Positions 17,480 through 25,758 of a stretch of DNA of 64,000 nt are shown piece after piece; the first letter of the stretch is position 1, and each line of letters opens with the position of its first letter. The notes beneath the pieces are model-generated. The model was not told where the DNA came from. It made no database searches and worked only from the letters and a program-made list of their open reading frames with translations. The stretch spans positions 4,407,524-4,471,523 of the forward strand of contig CP036434.1 of NCBI GenBank assembly GCA_007751475.1. The letters run 5' to 3'. Origin of the DNA: Saltatorellus ferox. Its GTDB lineage: Bacteria > Planctomycetota > UBA1135 > GCA-002686595. The translations under genes were made by a program, and so were the position numbers.

Positions 17480-17562
17480 TGCCACGCATGAAGGGCACCG
17501 GTGCGACGCGGGAGATCGTGAATCCGTTCCAGCCACGTTCTGCGAGCGCCTTTGGCCTGGGC

Positions 17563-18327
17563 TCACTCCCCCCGCTGGGCCAGCTCCGCGATCACGGGGC
17601 TGCCGTACCACTCGGAGATGTGAACCTCGATCCCGTCCTCGTTCGCAACCTCCAATCGAGCGCGCAGCTCGGCCGCCGTCGGCACGTCGAGGATGGCGAA
17701 GAGTTCGTCCTCGCGCGGCGCTCGCATGCGCGCCATGAGGACGACGGTGCTGCCGATCGCGGGGTGCTGGAAGATCGAACGGGCCGCGCGGGGACCGTCC
17801 GGGGCCGTAAGAATCGTGTACGCGCGGATGTCCGGCTTCTCCATGTCTGCGCCTTCCGCTTCGCGTCTCCGCTGGCGAGCTGTTTCCATGGAGGGCAGTA
17901 CCCGGATGACGTCGAGCGTGGTGAGAGGGAGGACCTCTTGGCGCAGCACCCCGGCCTGCGTCAGCGGATCGCCGCCGCCCAGTTCACGTGCGTTCTCGAC
18001 GTCTGGCTCGTCGAGGAGAAAAATACCGATCAAGTCTTCCGCGTCTTTGTCCGGACCGAACGGGCCCGCGATCAGCAGTTTCCCCTGCTCTGCCAGCTCG
18101 TTCATGAAGTCGAATTGCCCCTGCGTGAGCGCCTCCGTGGAGCCTTCCGGAGCGGACCCCGTGCGCAGGAGCACCAGCGAAAAGTCCGCCGCGGCGTAGC
18201 CCCCTGACGGCGTTCTCGACGCGGAGGCGCAGCCGGCCACCAGAAGACCTCCCAGGAAACTGACCAGGAGCGAAACGGTCGAGCGCGCGGCGGACGCGCG
18301 GTACGCGCCTGAGCGCCGCTCGGACAT
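17563..18327 (-). CDS. Lipoprotein with two YCII-related domains
   Basis: About 254 residues. The signal peptide ends SFLGGLLVAGC (lipobox VAGC), so it is exported and lipidated. Two ferredoxin-like YCII-related segments follow: one with LTQGQFDFMNELAEQGKLLI, GPFG, LIGIFLLDEPDVENARELGG and DPLTQAGVL, and a second shorter segment rich in LMARMRAPREDELFAILDVP and EVHISEWYGSP. YCII-like domains are small and sometimes enzymatic; a secreted lipoprotein version is unusual. ATG 18327 gives the compact signal; ATG 18360 is an alternative with 11 more residues. Divergent from the winged-helix gene. Confidence 0.78.
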   Translation of the reverse strand: MSERRSGAYRASAARSTVSLLVSFLGGLLVAGCASASRTPSGGYAAADFSLVLLRTGSAPEGSTEALTQGQFDFMNELAEQGKLLIAGPFGPDKDAEDLIGIFLLDEPDVENARELGGGDPLTQAGVLRQEVLPLTTLDVIRVLPSMETARQRRREAEGADMEKPDIRAYTILTAPDGPRAARSIFQHPAIGSTVVLMARMRAPREDELFAILDVPTAAELRARLEVANEDGIEVHISEWYGSPVIAELAQRGE

Positions 18328-18450
18328 GGCGGGCGCCGGGCCCTTGATGGTTTGGAACATGAGCGCAGGCTAACACCGGTGCCTCCGGCGACCTACCACC
18401 GGAACCACGCGACTGTGCAATCGAAACCGGAGAGCCATAGACTGCGAGGC

Positions 18451-19692
18451 ATGTCCCCACATACCACCACTTCCCTCGAAGACAGGCTCCGAGCCCTGGC
18501 AGACGAACTATGCACGGCGCTCGAGCAAACCCTCGCCGAGGCGCTCCACAGCGCCGAAGCAGGCTCGATTCGGCCCGTTCAACTCACGCACGAACTCGGC
18601 CTCAACAAGAGCCTCGCCAGTCGCGTGATCCGCGCGCTGCACGAAGAGGATTCCCTGCGTGCACTCCGTGGAATCCCGACGCCCCAGGGCCTCCAGTTGA
18701 TCCACCACGCAGCACGGAAGGCCCAGGCAAGCGACGCGGTTCTGGAGCGTCTGAACCGTGCGACCGAGGCGTACGCGGAGCTGCTCTCCGAGTTCAGCGG
18801 CGGGCGAACCGATCTCGAAGCCACGCTCGCTGGCTGGCTGCCAGAGGAACGCGAACGCGCGGAGCGCGACGCACGCCGATCGGTATTCCGAGGAATGACG
18901 ACGCTCTGCGGTACGCGAGCGGGCACGGTCTACAACTCTATCTACCTCCTTCCCTCGAGCGAGGACCCCGAGCGCCTTGACTCGCTCCTCGTAGCGATTC
19001 GACAGGACGTTCGCCGCCTTCGCGTGGGTGCGCCCCTGCTGGTCATGAGCTTCGGCCCTTTCCGGGACGACGAGGACTGGCGATCGAAGCGGCGCACACT
19101 CGGCGGACGCGAGGTTCAGGAAGATCCTCTGAGCTTTCTCCTCCCCGACCTCTGCTCCCACCCGATTCCGAAGCTGGAGGTCACACGAAGCCGATGCGAC
19201 GCAACGGAGATCCGCATCGCGGAGGACTCCCTCGACGTCAACGAGTTTGCCACGCTCGGTCTCGGATGCCGGACGCTCGGCCACTTCGAGCGATTCGCCA
19301 CCCCGGAATCTCGCTACGGGTGCATGCCGGTCCGCGCGGGAAGACCCGCCGAAGCCCTGACCTTCGACCTCTTCATCCACCGGGATATCGTCATCGAGGG
19401 AGACCCCATCGCGACGGTCAGCCTGGACCACCCGCTTCCCCGACGCCTGGATGCGGAGCCTCCCGCCGAGGGCTCCCCCGACCGGACGACCGCTCCTGCG
19501 GTGATCCACCTCGACGCCCACCCGAGCGGACTCAGCAGCCAGGACGTCCGCTCCTGCAAGGCGATCGCGGAGAACGCCACGCGGGAGGCCGGCCTGCAGC
19601 CCTCGGACTTCCGAAAGTTCCGGACCCGGATCGAGTTCCCGATCCAGAGCGAGGAGCTCACTCTCTGGTGGCGTCTGCCGGAGCGCGCCTGA
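18451..19692 (+). CDS. Winged-helix protein of unknown function
   Basis: A 413-residue cytoplasmic protein. Residues ~35-90 form a helix-turn-helix/winged-helix of IclR/MarR-like type (RPVQLTHELGLNKSLASRVI, ALHEEDSLRALRGIPTPQGL). The remaining ~320 residues contain FRGMTTLCGTRAGTVYNSIYL and a ligand-binding-like region but match no family I can name. Probably a transcription factor with a novel effector domain. ATG 18451 is chosen since the segment upstream is unrelated and basic. A terminator-like hairpin follows at 19713. Confidence 0.75.
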   Translation: MSPHTTTSLEDRLRALADELCTALEQTLAEALHSAEAGSIRPVQLTHELGLNKSLASRVIRALHEEDSLRALRGIPTPQGLQLIHHAARKAQASDAVLERLNRATEAYAELLSEFSGGRTDLEATLAGWLPEERERAERDARRSVFRGMTTLCGTRAGTVYNSIYLLPSSEDPERLDSLLVAIRQDVRRLRVGAPLLVMSFGPFRDDEDWRSKRRTLGGREVQEDPLSFLLPDLCSHPIPKLEVTRSRCDATEIRIAEDSLDVNEFATLGLGCRTLGHFERFATPESRYGCMPVRAGRPAEALTFDLFIHRDIVIEGDPIATVSLDHPLPRRLDAEPPAEGSPDRTTAPAVIHLDAHPSGLSSQDVRSCKAIAENATREAGLQPSDFRKFRTRIEFPIQSEELTLWWRLPERA

Positions 19693-19712
19693 GGATCGGC
19701 CCCCATCTCCGC

Positions 19713-19732
19713 CGGGCCCTCTGGGCCCGTTT
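19713..19732 (+). terminator. Rho-independent terminator after the winged-helix gene
   Basis: A perfect 7-bp stem CGGGCCC/GGGCCCG (19713-19719 and 19723-19729) with a 3-nt loop, followed by TTTGG, 20 bp after the stop at 19692. The remaining gap to 19954 holds nothing else I recognise; it must contain the promoter of the di-haem gene. Confidence 0.7.
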
Positions 19733-19954
19733 GGTAACGACAGTGTGCGTAGGCCCCCTTTGAGACCCCCTCGCGTGGGTCAGACTGCCCGCTCCCGGCC
19801 GATTCGTGGGAACGAGATGGCCGCATCTTCAGTCACACCCCAATAGAATTCGCTAACGAGGGTGATTCGGTCTCCTGATCGCCCCCTGGTCCGATGGCAG
19901 GCACCGACGCCTGTGCCACTCTCCCCCCCGCAGCCCCTGATCCGAGATTCTCCC

Positions 19955-21391
19955 GTGCCAACCAAGCTTCGAATCCATCGCTCTCCTTCGTCGCTCCTGA
20001 CCCTGACCGTAGCGGCAGCGCTGTCGGCTCCAGCAGCGACTGCCACGCCTCTCTCGTTCCAGGACGATGGCCCCGCGCTGAGCGGTCACCGAATGACCCA
20101 GACCGAGGTCGCCAGCGGCACGCTCACGCTGGACGAGCTACGCACGGCGGGGCTACGCATGTTCGCGACGCCGTTCAACAAGCAGGACGGCTACGGCGAC
20201 GGCCCCATGGATCCGAACAATCCCACCGAGCCAGGCCGTCGCCCGACGCTCCAGAACAACGGCACCTTCCTGCGGGTGAACGGGCTCGACGCCCAAACGT
20301 GCATGGAGTGCCACTCGGTGGGTAGCAACGCGACGGTCCCGTTCACCTTCGCCGTTGGCGGCGTCGGAGGCTCCAACAACAACGTTCTCTTCCAGCCGCG
20401 TTTCGTCGACGTGGCAGATGCGGGCGGTAACGGCTTTGCCGATTTCGACGGGCGCTACATCAACCCTCCGTTCCTCTTCGGGTCGGGAGGAGTCGAGCTC
20501 GTGGGCGTCGAGATGACGATGGATCTCCAGCGCGCGCCCCGCGCTGCCTTCTCCTACCCGGACACGGACATTCCGCTCGTCACACACGGCGTATCGTTCG
20601 GCGTTCTTCGCTATGACTCCGCGTCCCAGGGCTTCGACTACTCCGGCGTCGAAGGGGTCGACGAGGACCTCGTCGTTCGCCCTTTCGGGCGCAAGGGTGA
20701 GTTCACGACGGTCCGTGCCTTCGACATCGACGCGATGAAGTTCCACTTCGGCATGCAGCCGATGGAAACCGCCGGCGCGGGCGTGGACAACGACTCCGAC
20801 GGGGTGGTGGACGAGATCCTGGTCGGTGAGCTTTCGGCTCTCCATATCTTCAACACCAACCTGGAGCGCCCGGAGGTCCGTGACTGGAACGCCGACGCCC
20901 AGGCTGGCTTCGACCTCTTCCAGGGCATCGGCTGCGCGAACTGTCACGTTCCCTCCATCACGACCCGCGAGCGCACACTCCGCTACCGGTTCCCCGAGGT
21001 GGCGAGCGCGCCCCAGCTGAACCAGTTCTACTCGACGGATCTGACCCAGAGCACCGCCGGCTTCGACGCCGCGCCGGGCGGCGGCATCGAGGTGCCGCTC
21101 TTCAGTGACCTGAAGCGGCACGACATGGGCGCGGGTCTCGCGGAGAGCTTCGGCAGCCCGCTCGACGGCCAGTTCATCACGGCGCGCCTCTGGGGCGTCG
21201 CCGACACCGCGCCGTACCTCCACGATGGCCGCGCGACGACCCTCACGGAAGCCATCCTCGCCCACGGCGGTGAGGCCCTCGATGCCCGGAACAACTTTGC
21301 CGGCCTGGGTCAGGCCCAGCGCGTGCAGATCCTGACCTTCCTGAAGCGCCTGCGCACACCGGAGAACCCGGCCAGCGACGTGATCCAGTAA
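19955..21391 (+). CDS. Di-haem oxidoreductase (DHOR / putative thiol oxidoreductase)
   Basis: About 478 residues, exported. The signal region is SLLTLTVAAALSAPAATA. Two haem c sites are seen: CMECH (116-120) and CANCH (327-331), with C-terminal PYLHDGRATTLTEAILAHGG typical of the DHOR family. These periplasmic cytochromes are found beside EfeO/imelysin lipoproteins in iron-uptake loci, as here: an EfeO-like gene follows 120 bp later. Starts: GTG 19955 keeps a sensible signal peptide; GTG 19862 would add 31 residues. A role in periplasmic iron redox is inferred from context. Confidence 0.88.
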   Translation: MPTKLRIHRSPSSLLTLTVAAALSAPAATATPLSFQDDGPALSGHRMTQTEVASGTLTLDELRTAGLRMFATPFNKQDGYGDGPMDPNNPTEPGRRPTLQNNGTFLRVNGLDAQTCMECHSVGSNATVPFTFAVGGVGGSNNNVLFQPRFVDVADAGGNGFADFDGRYINPPFLFGSGGVELVGVEMTMDLQRAPRAAFSYPDTDIPLVTHGVSFGVLRYDSASQGFDYSGVEGVDEDLVVRPFGRKGEFTTVRAFDIDAMKFHFGMQPMETAGAGVDNDSDGVVDEILVGELSALHIFNTNLERPEVRDWNADAQAGFDLFQGIGCANCHVPSITTRERTLRYRFPEVASAPQLNQFYSTDLTQSTAGFDAAPGGGIEVPLFSDLKRHDMGAGLAESFGSPLDGQFITARLWGVADTAPYLHDGRATTLTEAILAHGGEALDARNNFAGLGQAQRVQILTFLKRLRTPENPASDVIQ

Positions 21392-21511
21392 TTTCGCGCC
21401 AGGCCTTCAAAAAGGCCAAAAGGAGACGCTTCGAGACGTCGATACCTGAGGCGGGCCCCACCACACCGTGGAGGGACTCGCCCTCTTTCGTTTCTCGCGG
21501 CACTACCCGAC

Positions 21512-22399
21512 ATGCGCACCCACCTCCGGACCCCCCACGCCCTCCTTCGCTGCTCCGCTGCTCTCCTCCTGGGCATCTCTGCGAGCTGCGCTTCGTCCAA
21601 GACCCAGGAAGCCGCACCCGCCGCGCCAGCCTCGGTGTCCACCACGCCGTTTGCCGGCGAGGTCGGAATGGGCATCTCCTACCTCCAAACGCGCGCTTCC
21701 GACCTGGTCAACGCCGTCGAGAGCCTGGTCGTCTCGCTGGAGAACCGCGACCTCGCGGGCGCCAAGCGCGCGTACTTCGAAGCCCGCGCTCCCTACGAGG
21801 AGATCGAGATCGTCGCCCGCGCGTTCCCCGAACTGCACCGAAACATCGACGCGCGCGCCCACGAATTCCCGTCGGGCGAGCTCGACGGCGACTTCCGCGG
21901 CTTCCACCGGATCGAGATCTTCCTTTTCTCCCGTGAAAAGGTCACGCCCGCCATGCCCTATGCCAAGGAGCTCTTGGAGGACGTCGAGGAGCTCGAGGCC
22001 GTCCTCGCGGACCGCCGCCTGTACGACGCAAAGATGGAGTTCGAGGCCATGATCGATCGCTGCAGCGAAGTCGCCTCGAAGACCATCACGAGCGAGGAGG
22101 AGATGTGGAGCGACCAGAGCCTGATGGTCATCCGTCACTCGTGGATCGGCATCCATAGCCTCTACCGCCACTTCGCCTCCGACGTCCGCGACAAGGACGT
22201 CAAGCTCGCCGAGCGGATCGACCGCGCCTACCGCCAGGCCATCGAGCTGATCCGCTCCGACTTCCCCATCGGCCAGATCGAAGGCGCACCGTTCTCGATC
22301 ATCGATCGCCGCAAGCGACGTGAGATCGCGGACGCGAGCCTCAAGCTGCGCGCGCTGCTGATCCAGGCCCAGCAGGAACTCGACCTGATCGACGCATAG
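21512..22399 (+). CDS. EfeO/imelysin-like (peptidase M75) lipoprotein
   Basis: A 295-residue exported protein. The N-terminus is hydrophobic and ends ISASC-A-S, an atypical but plausible lipobox. The mature part is helical, with ARAPYEEIEIVARAFPEL, and the family hallmark FRGFHRIEIFLF contains the H-x-x-E pair of EfeO/imelysin proteins. It resembles the EfeO M75 domain without the cupredoxin domain. Pairing with the upstream di-haem oxidoreductase suggests periplasmic ferrous iron binding or uptake. Ends at a strong bidirectional terminator. Confidence 0.85.
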   Translation: MRTHLRTPHALLRCSAALLLGISASCASSKTQEAAPAAPASVSTTPFAGEVGMGISYLQTRASDLVNAVESLVVSLENRDLAGAKRAYFEARAPYEEIEIVARAFPELHRNIDARAHEFPSGELDGDFRGFHRIEIFLFSREKVTPAMPYAKELLEDVEELEAVLADRRLYDAKMEFEAMIDRCSEVASKTITSEEEMWSDQSLMVIRHSWIGIHSLYRHFASDVRDKDVKLAERIDRAYRQAIELIRSDFPIGQIEGAPFSIIDRRKRREIADASLKLRALLIQAQQELDLIDA

Positions 22400-22420
22400 C
22401 AAGAAGGCTCTACGACCACG

Positions 22421-22462
22421 AAAAAGCAGCGAGCGCCTCCCGTGGGAGGCGCTCGCTGCTTT
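22421..22462. terminator. Bidirectional terminator
   Basis: A nearly perfect 15-16-bp stem (GCAGCGAGCGCCTCCC at 22426 with its complement ending at 22459), preceded by AAAAA and followed by TTT. It separates the convergent EfeO-like and DUF2959 genes and can serve both. Confidence 0.92.
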
Positions 22463-22483
22463 CGTCTCCGAGGAGATCGCTGG

Positions 22484-23140
22484 CTACGCGTCAGGCTTGT
22501 TGTCGAACTCCTTGATGAACGACTCGGCTTCGGCGATCGACTTCTCCATGTTGGCGATGAGCTGACCGACGTCGCCCTCGATCTTGATGACGTCGTTCTC
22601 CAGCGAGTTGATCGCGAGGGAGTTCAGCGTGTGCTTGAGCGACAGCACCTGGTCGTGGAACGCGGCGAGGACCGGCGCCATCGAGGCCTCGGCCTTCTCC
22701 ATCGAGCCGATCAGCCCGGTGTAGCGCTGGCGCGTCTGGCGGAGCTGGTCCTCACTACGGCGGCGAAGGTCCGCGCTCTCGTACTGCTCGATCTCCTCTT
22801 CCCATTCCTCGAAGAGGTCCGCTGCGACCGAGCGGATCTTCTCGATGCGCTTCGACACGTCCTCGGCTGCGTCGACGGAGTCGTCGTACTCGTCGCTGAA
22901 CTCTTCGTACATCTTCTGGACGTTGCCGCCGTCGAAGTTGTTGAGTTCCTGGAACTTCTGGAGGGTCGTCTTGAACTGCTCTTGGGCGTCGACCTGCTCC
23001 TCGCGGGCATCCGCCACCCGATCGACGAGGATGTCGCGCTTCTCGACGCCGAACTGCTCCATCATCGCGTAGTAAGGCGTGCTGCAGCTGGACGCGCCCA
23101 GGGTCGTGGCAAGGCTGAAAAGAAGGAGTGCGGTGCGCAT
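22484..23140 (-). CDS. DUF2959 family lipoprotein
   Basis: A 218-residue coiled-coil protein. The start MRTALLLFSLATTLGASSC gives a lipoprotein-type signal, and the family signature YYAMMEQFGVEKRDILVDRV follows at once. After that come long helices with EQFKTTLQKFQELNNFDGGN, SADLRRRSEDQLRQTRQRY, VLSLKHTLNSLAI and IAEAESFIKEF. This is the complete DUF2959 pattern. Function unknown; the family is an outer-membrane or periplasmic lipoprotein. ATG 23140 is used because a longer frame upstream has no homology. Convergent with the EfeO-like gene across the terminator. Confidence 0.88.
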   Translation of the reverse strand: MRTALLLFSLATTLGASSCSTPYYAMMEQFGVEKRDILVDRVADAREEQVDAQEQFKTTLQKFQELNNFDGGNVQKMYEEFSDEYDDSVDAAEDVSKRIEKIRSVAADLFEEWEEEIEQYESADLRRRSEDQLRQTRQRYTGLIGSMEKAEASMAPVLAAFHDQVLSLKHTLNSLAINSLENDVIKIEGDVGQLIANMEKSIAEAESFIKEFDNKPDA

Positions 23141-23366
23141 GGGTCTCTTGGGTTCGAACTCGAAGAGGATGGAGGACAGGGTCCGTGCGAAAGGGAATGC
23201 ACGCACCCCGCTGGTTCGGGAAGCCCGGCGGGCCGGGCGACCGCCAGATTTTAGACCCGACGCTCCCCCGGAATGCGAGCGAGCGCGCCGAATTACCGGG
23301 CTCTGCATGACAGCACGGAGATCCGCGTGCCGCAGTGGCCGACTGCAGGCTGTATCCTCGGGAGCC

Positions 23367-24968
23367 ATGTCCGACCCAAGAATGACGAGTCCCACGCTCT
23401 CCTTGGCGTCCAAGGCCCTCTTCTGGGCCCTGGGAACGCTGCTCCCGCTGTCCCATGCGATCGGACAAGAGGCCGCTCCAGCGGAGCAGCCGGCGCCTCC
23501 GTCACCCAACGTGATTGTCATCTACGTGGACGATCTCGGGGCCGGAGAGGTCGGCTGCTACGGGCAGACGAAGATCCAGACGCCGAACATCGACGCCATC
23601 GCCGCCGTGGGCATGCGCTTCACCCAGGGCTACAGCGGGTCGCCGGTGTGCGCCCCTTCGCGCTGCTCGCTCATGACCGGGAAGCACTCAGGGCACGCCG
23701 AGGTCCGCGACAACTGGGAGAACGGCGGCTGGGGTGAGAACCAGCCCGAAGGGCAGTGGCCCCTCTCCCAGGACGAGGTCACCCTCGCCGAGCGCCTCAA
23801 GGCCCGGGGCTATTCGACCGCGGGGTACGGAAAGTGGGGCCTCGGCGGCCCCGGCACGAGAGGCGCGCCCGAGCGCCAGGGCTTCGGCCACTTCTACGGC
23901 TACCTGTGCCAGCGCAAGGCACACAACTACTACCCGACCCATCTCTGGAAGGACGGCGTCAAGGCCCCCATCGAGGGAGCCGAGTTCTTCCCCGCTCACC
24001 AGAAGCTCGACGCGCCGCTCGGTTCCATCGACGAGTACTACGAGCGCTATGGCGACGGACACGAACGCTACGCGCCGGCGCTCATCGCCGAGGACATGCT
24101 GGCGTGGACGCGGGCGAAGGCCGAAGCCGGCGAGCCCTTCTTCCTCTACTACGCCTCGGTCATCCCCCACCTGGCGCTGCAGGTGCCGCGCGAGTACGTC
24201 GAGCGCTACCCGGCCGAATGGGACACGGCGCCCTACCTCGGCAAGCCGTCGTACCTTCCGCACCCGAGCCCGCGGCGCGCCTATGCGGGCATGATTTCCT
24301 TCCTCGACGACCAGGTCGGACGGTTGCTCGACCTCATCGAGGACACGGGTCAACGCGAGAACACGATCGTCATCTTCACCAGCGACAACGGCGCGACCTA
24401 CACCGGGGGCGTGGACTTCGAGTTCTTCGGGAGCCACGACGGCCGCCGCGGTCAGAAAGGGAGCCTCTACGAGGGCGGCGTTCGGATCCCGTTCCTCGCG
24501 AGCTGGCCCGGGCACATCGCGGAAGGCGCCGTTTCGGACCGCCTCGTCTCCTCCATCGACCTGACGGCGACGCTGCTGGACCTCATCGGGGCCGAGGTTC
24601 CGGTCGGGCTCGACAGCGTCAGCTTCGCGCCCGTGCTCCTCGGTGATGACGAGGCGAAGGAGCGACCGTTCCTCTACTGGGAGTTCCGACCCGCGGGCGC
24701 CCAGGCGCTCCGCGAAGGCCCATGGAAACTCTTGCGCGTCGGCCTGAAGAAGGGCGAGCCGCGACTCGAGCTCTACCAGATGGAGAAGGATCCGAAGGAG
24801 ACCACCAACGTGATCGACAAGCACCCGGAAATCGCCGCGCGGATGGTGAGGCTGATGGATATGAGTCACGAGCCTTCGCGCGGTTTCCCGCTGCCGACGA
24901 TCGACGGGCCAGCGGCGGAGATCATGAAGCGCAAGAAGATCGATCCGCTCGAAGGGCCGAATGGTTGA
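23367..24968 (+). CDS. Exported type I sulfatase (CAPSR)
   Basis: A 533-residue sulfatase. A signal segment (KALFWALGTLLPLSHAIG) is followed by PNVIVIYVDDLGAGEVGCYG (metal-binding Asp55, Asp56). The formylglycine-site motif is C-A-P-S-R at 95-99 in GSPVCAPSRCSLMTG, followed by GYSTAGYGKWGLGG, a VIPHLALQVP metal/His loop, SDNGATY, and the RRGQKGSLYEGGVRIPFLASW motif. It hydrolyses sulfate esters after the Cys is converted to formylglycine. The substrate cannot be read off; sulfated polysaccharides are usual in planctomycetes. The TGA stop overlaps the likely TTG start of the PPTase gene. Confidence 0.92.
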   Translation: MSDPRMTSPTLSLASKALFWALGTLLPLSHAIGQEAAPAEQPAPPSPNVIVIYVDDLGAGEVGCYGQTKIQTPNIDAIAAVGMRFTQGYSGSPVCAPSRCSLMTGKHSGHAEVRDNWENGGWGENQPEGQWPLSQDEVTLAERLKARGYSTAGYGKWGLGGPGTRGAPERQGFGHFYGYLCQRKAHNYYPTHLWKDGVKAPIEGAEFFPAHQKLDAPLGSIDEYYERYGDGHERYAPALIAEDMLAWTRAKAEAGEPFFLYYASVIPHLALQVPREYVERYPAEWDTAPYLGKPSYLPHPSPRRAYAGMISFLDDQVGRLLDLIEDTGQRENTIVIFTSDNGATYTGGVDFEFFGSHDGRRGQKGSLYEGGVRIPFLASWPGHIAEGAVSDRLVSSIDLTATLLDLIGAEVPVGLDSVSFAPVLLGDDEAKERPFLYWEFRPAGAQALREGPWKLLRVGLKKGEPRLELYQMEKDPKETTNVIDKHPEIAARMVRLMDMSHEPSRGFPLPTIDGPAAEIMKRKKIDPLEGPNG

Positions 24969-25642
24969 GCCACACGGTAGCTGACGAGTTGAACCACGCC
25001 ACCCTTCCATCGGCCGCTCACCTCGCAGGCGCGGGCGAGGAGCTGCTGATCGCCGTCGTCCGACCGACGCCGCACCAGGAATCAACGCGCCCGGCGCCGG
25101 AGCGGGTCGCCGCCCAGCGCGCGGCCTCCCGCGCCGCGCTGCGCGAGGCCGCTCGCCTCGCGGCCTGCCCTGACACGCAGTTCCAAAAGTCCGGCGAACG
25201 CGGCCGCCCGATCCCCACGGCGAGCGGTTGGCACTGGTCCATCAGCCACGACGCGACGTTCGTGGCGGCCGTCCTCTCGAGGCGCGGACCGCTCGGGATC
25301 GATCTCGAGCGCATCGCCCTGCGTCGTCGCCTGCTCGTGGAGCGAGTGGCCGACACAAACGAGCGCGCCGAACTCGGGGAGACCGCCGATCACGCGCTGG
25401 ACGCCTTCGGCTTCGCGCGACTCTGGACCTCGAAGGAGGCAGTGCTGAAGGCCGAACAGATCGGCCTTCCTGGACTCACCGAATGCAAGCTCACCGGGCT
25501 CGACGGCGAGTGGCGAACGCGGCTCACCTACCGAGGGGAACCGCGCAGCGTCGTGCACACGCGGATCGGATCGCACCTGGTCAGCCTTTCCTCGACCGCG
25601 CCCTTCAGGCGTGTCCTCTGGGACCGGCCTGCGGAGAGCTAA
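24965..25642 (+). CDS. Sfp-type 4'-phosphopantetheinyl transferase
   Basis: About 225 residues. The signature region has HWSISHDATFVAAVLSR, GPLGIDLERI and ARLWTSKEAVLKAEQIG, the three conserved blocks of Sfp/PPTase enzymes that load the phosphopantetheine arm on carrier proteins (acyl, peptidyl, aryl). There is no ATG at a sensible place. TTG 24965, whose TTGA overlaps the sulfatase stop, is the best start and gives translational coupling; TTG 24989 is an alternative. The neighbouring sulfatase has no obvious link. Candidate for activating the ACP used by the fab and other synthases in this genome. Confidence 0.85.
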   Translation: MSHTVADELNHATLPSAAHLAGAGEELLIAVVRPTPHQESTRPAPERVAAQRAASRAALREAARLAACPDTQFQKSGERGRPIPTASGWHWSISHDATFVAAVLSRRGPLGIDLERIALRRRLLVERVADTNERAELGETADHALDAFGFARLWTSKEAVLKAEQIGLPGLTECKLTGLDGEWRTRLTYRGEPRSVVHTRIGSHLVSLSSTAPFRRVLWDRPAES

Positions 25643-25758
25643 CCCGAATCATTCATCAAACTGCGTCGCCAGCGCGCCCAAACGGCGCCATGGCTGCGTC
25701 AGACGTCAGACGTCGGCCTGCGGCCTCCGCCCGCTTCGCGGGCTCCCGTCGTGGATGC

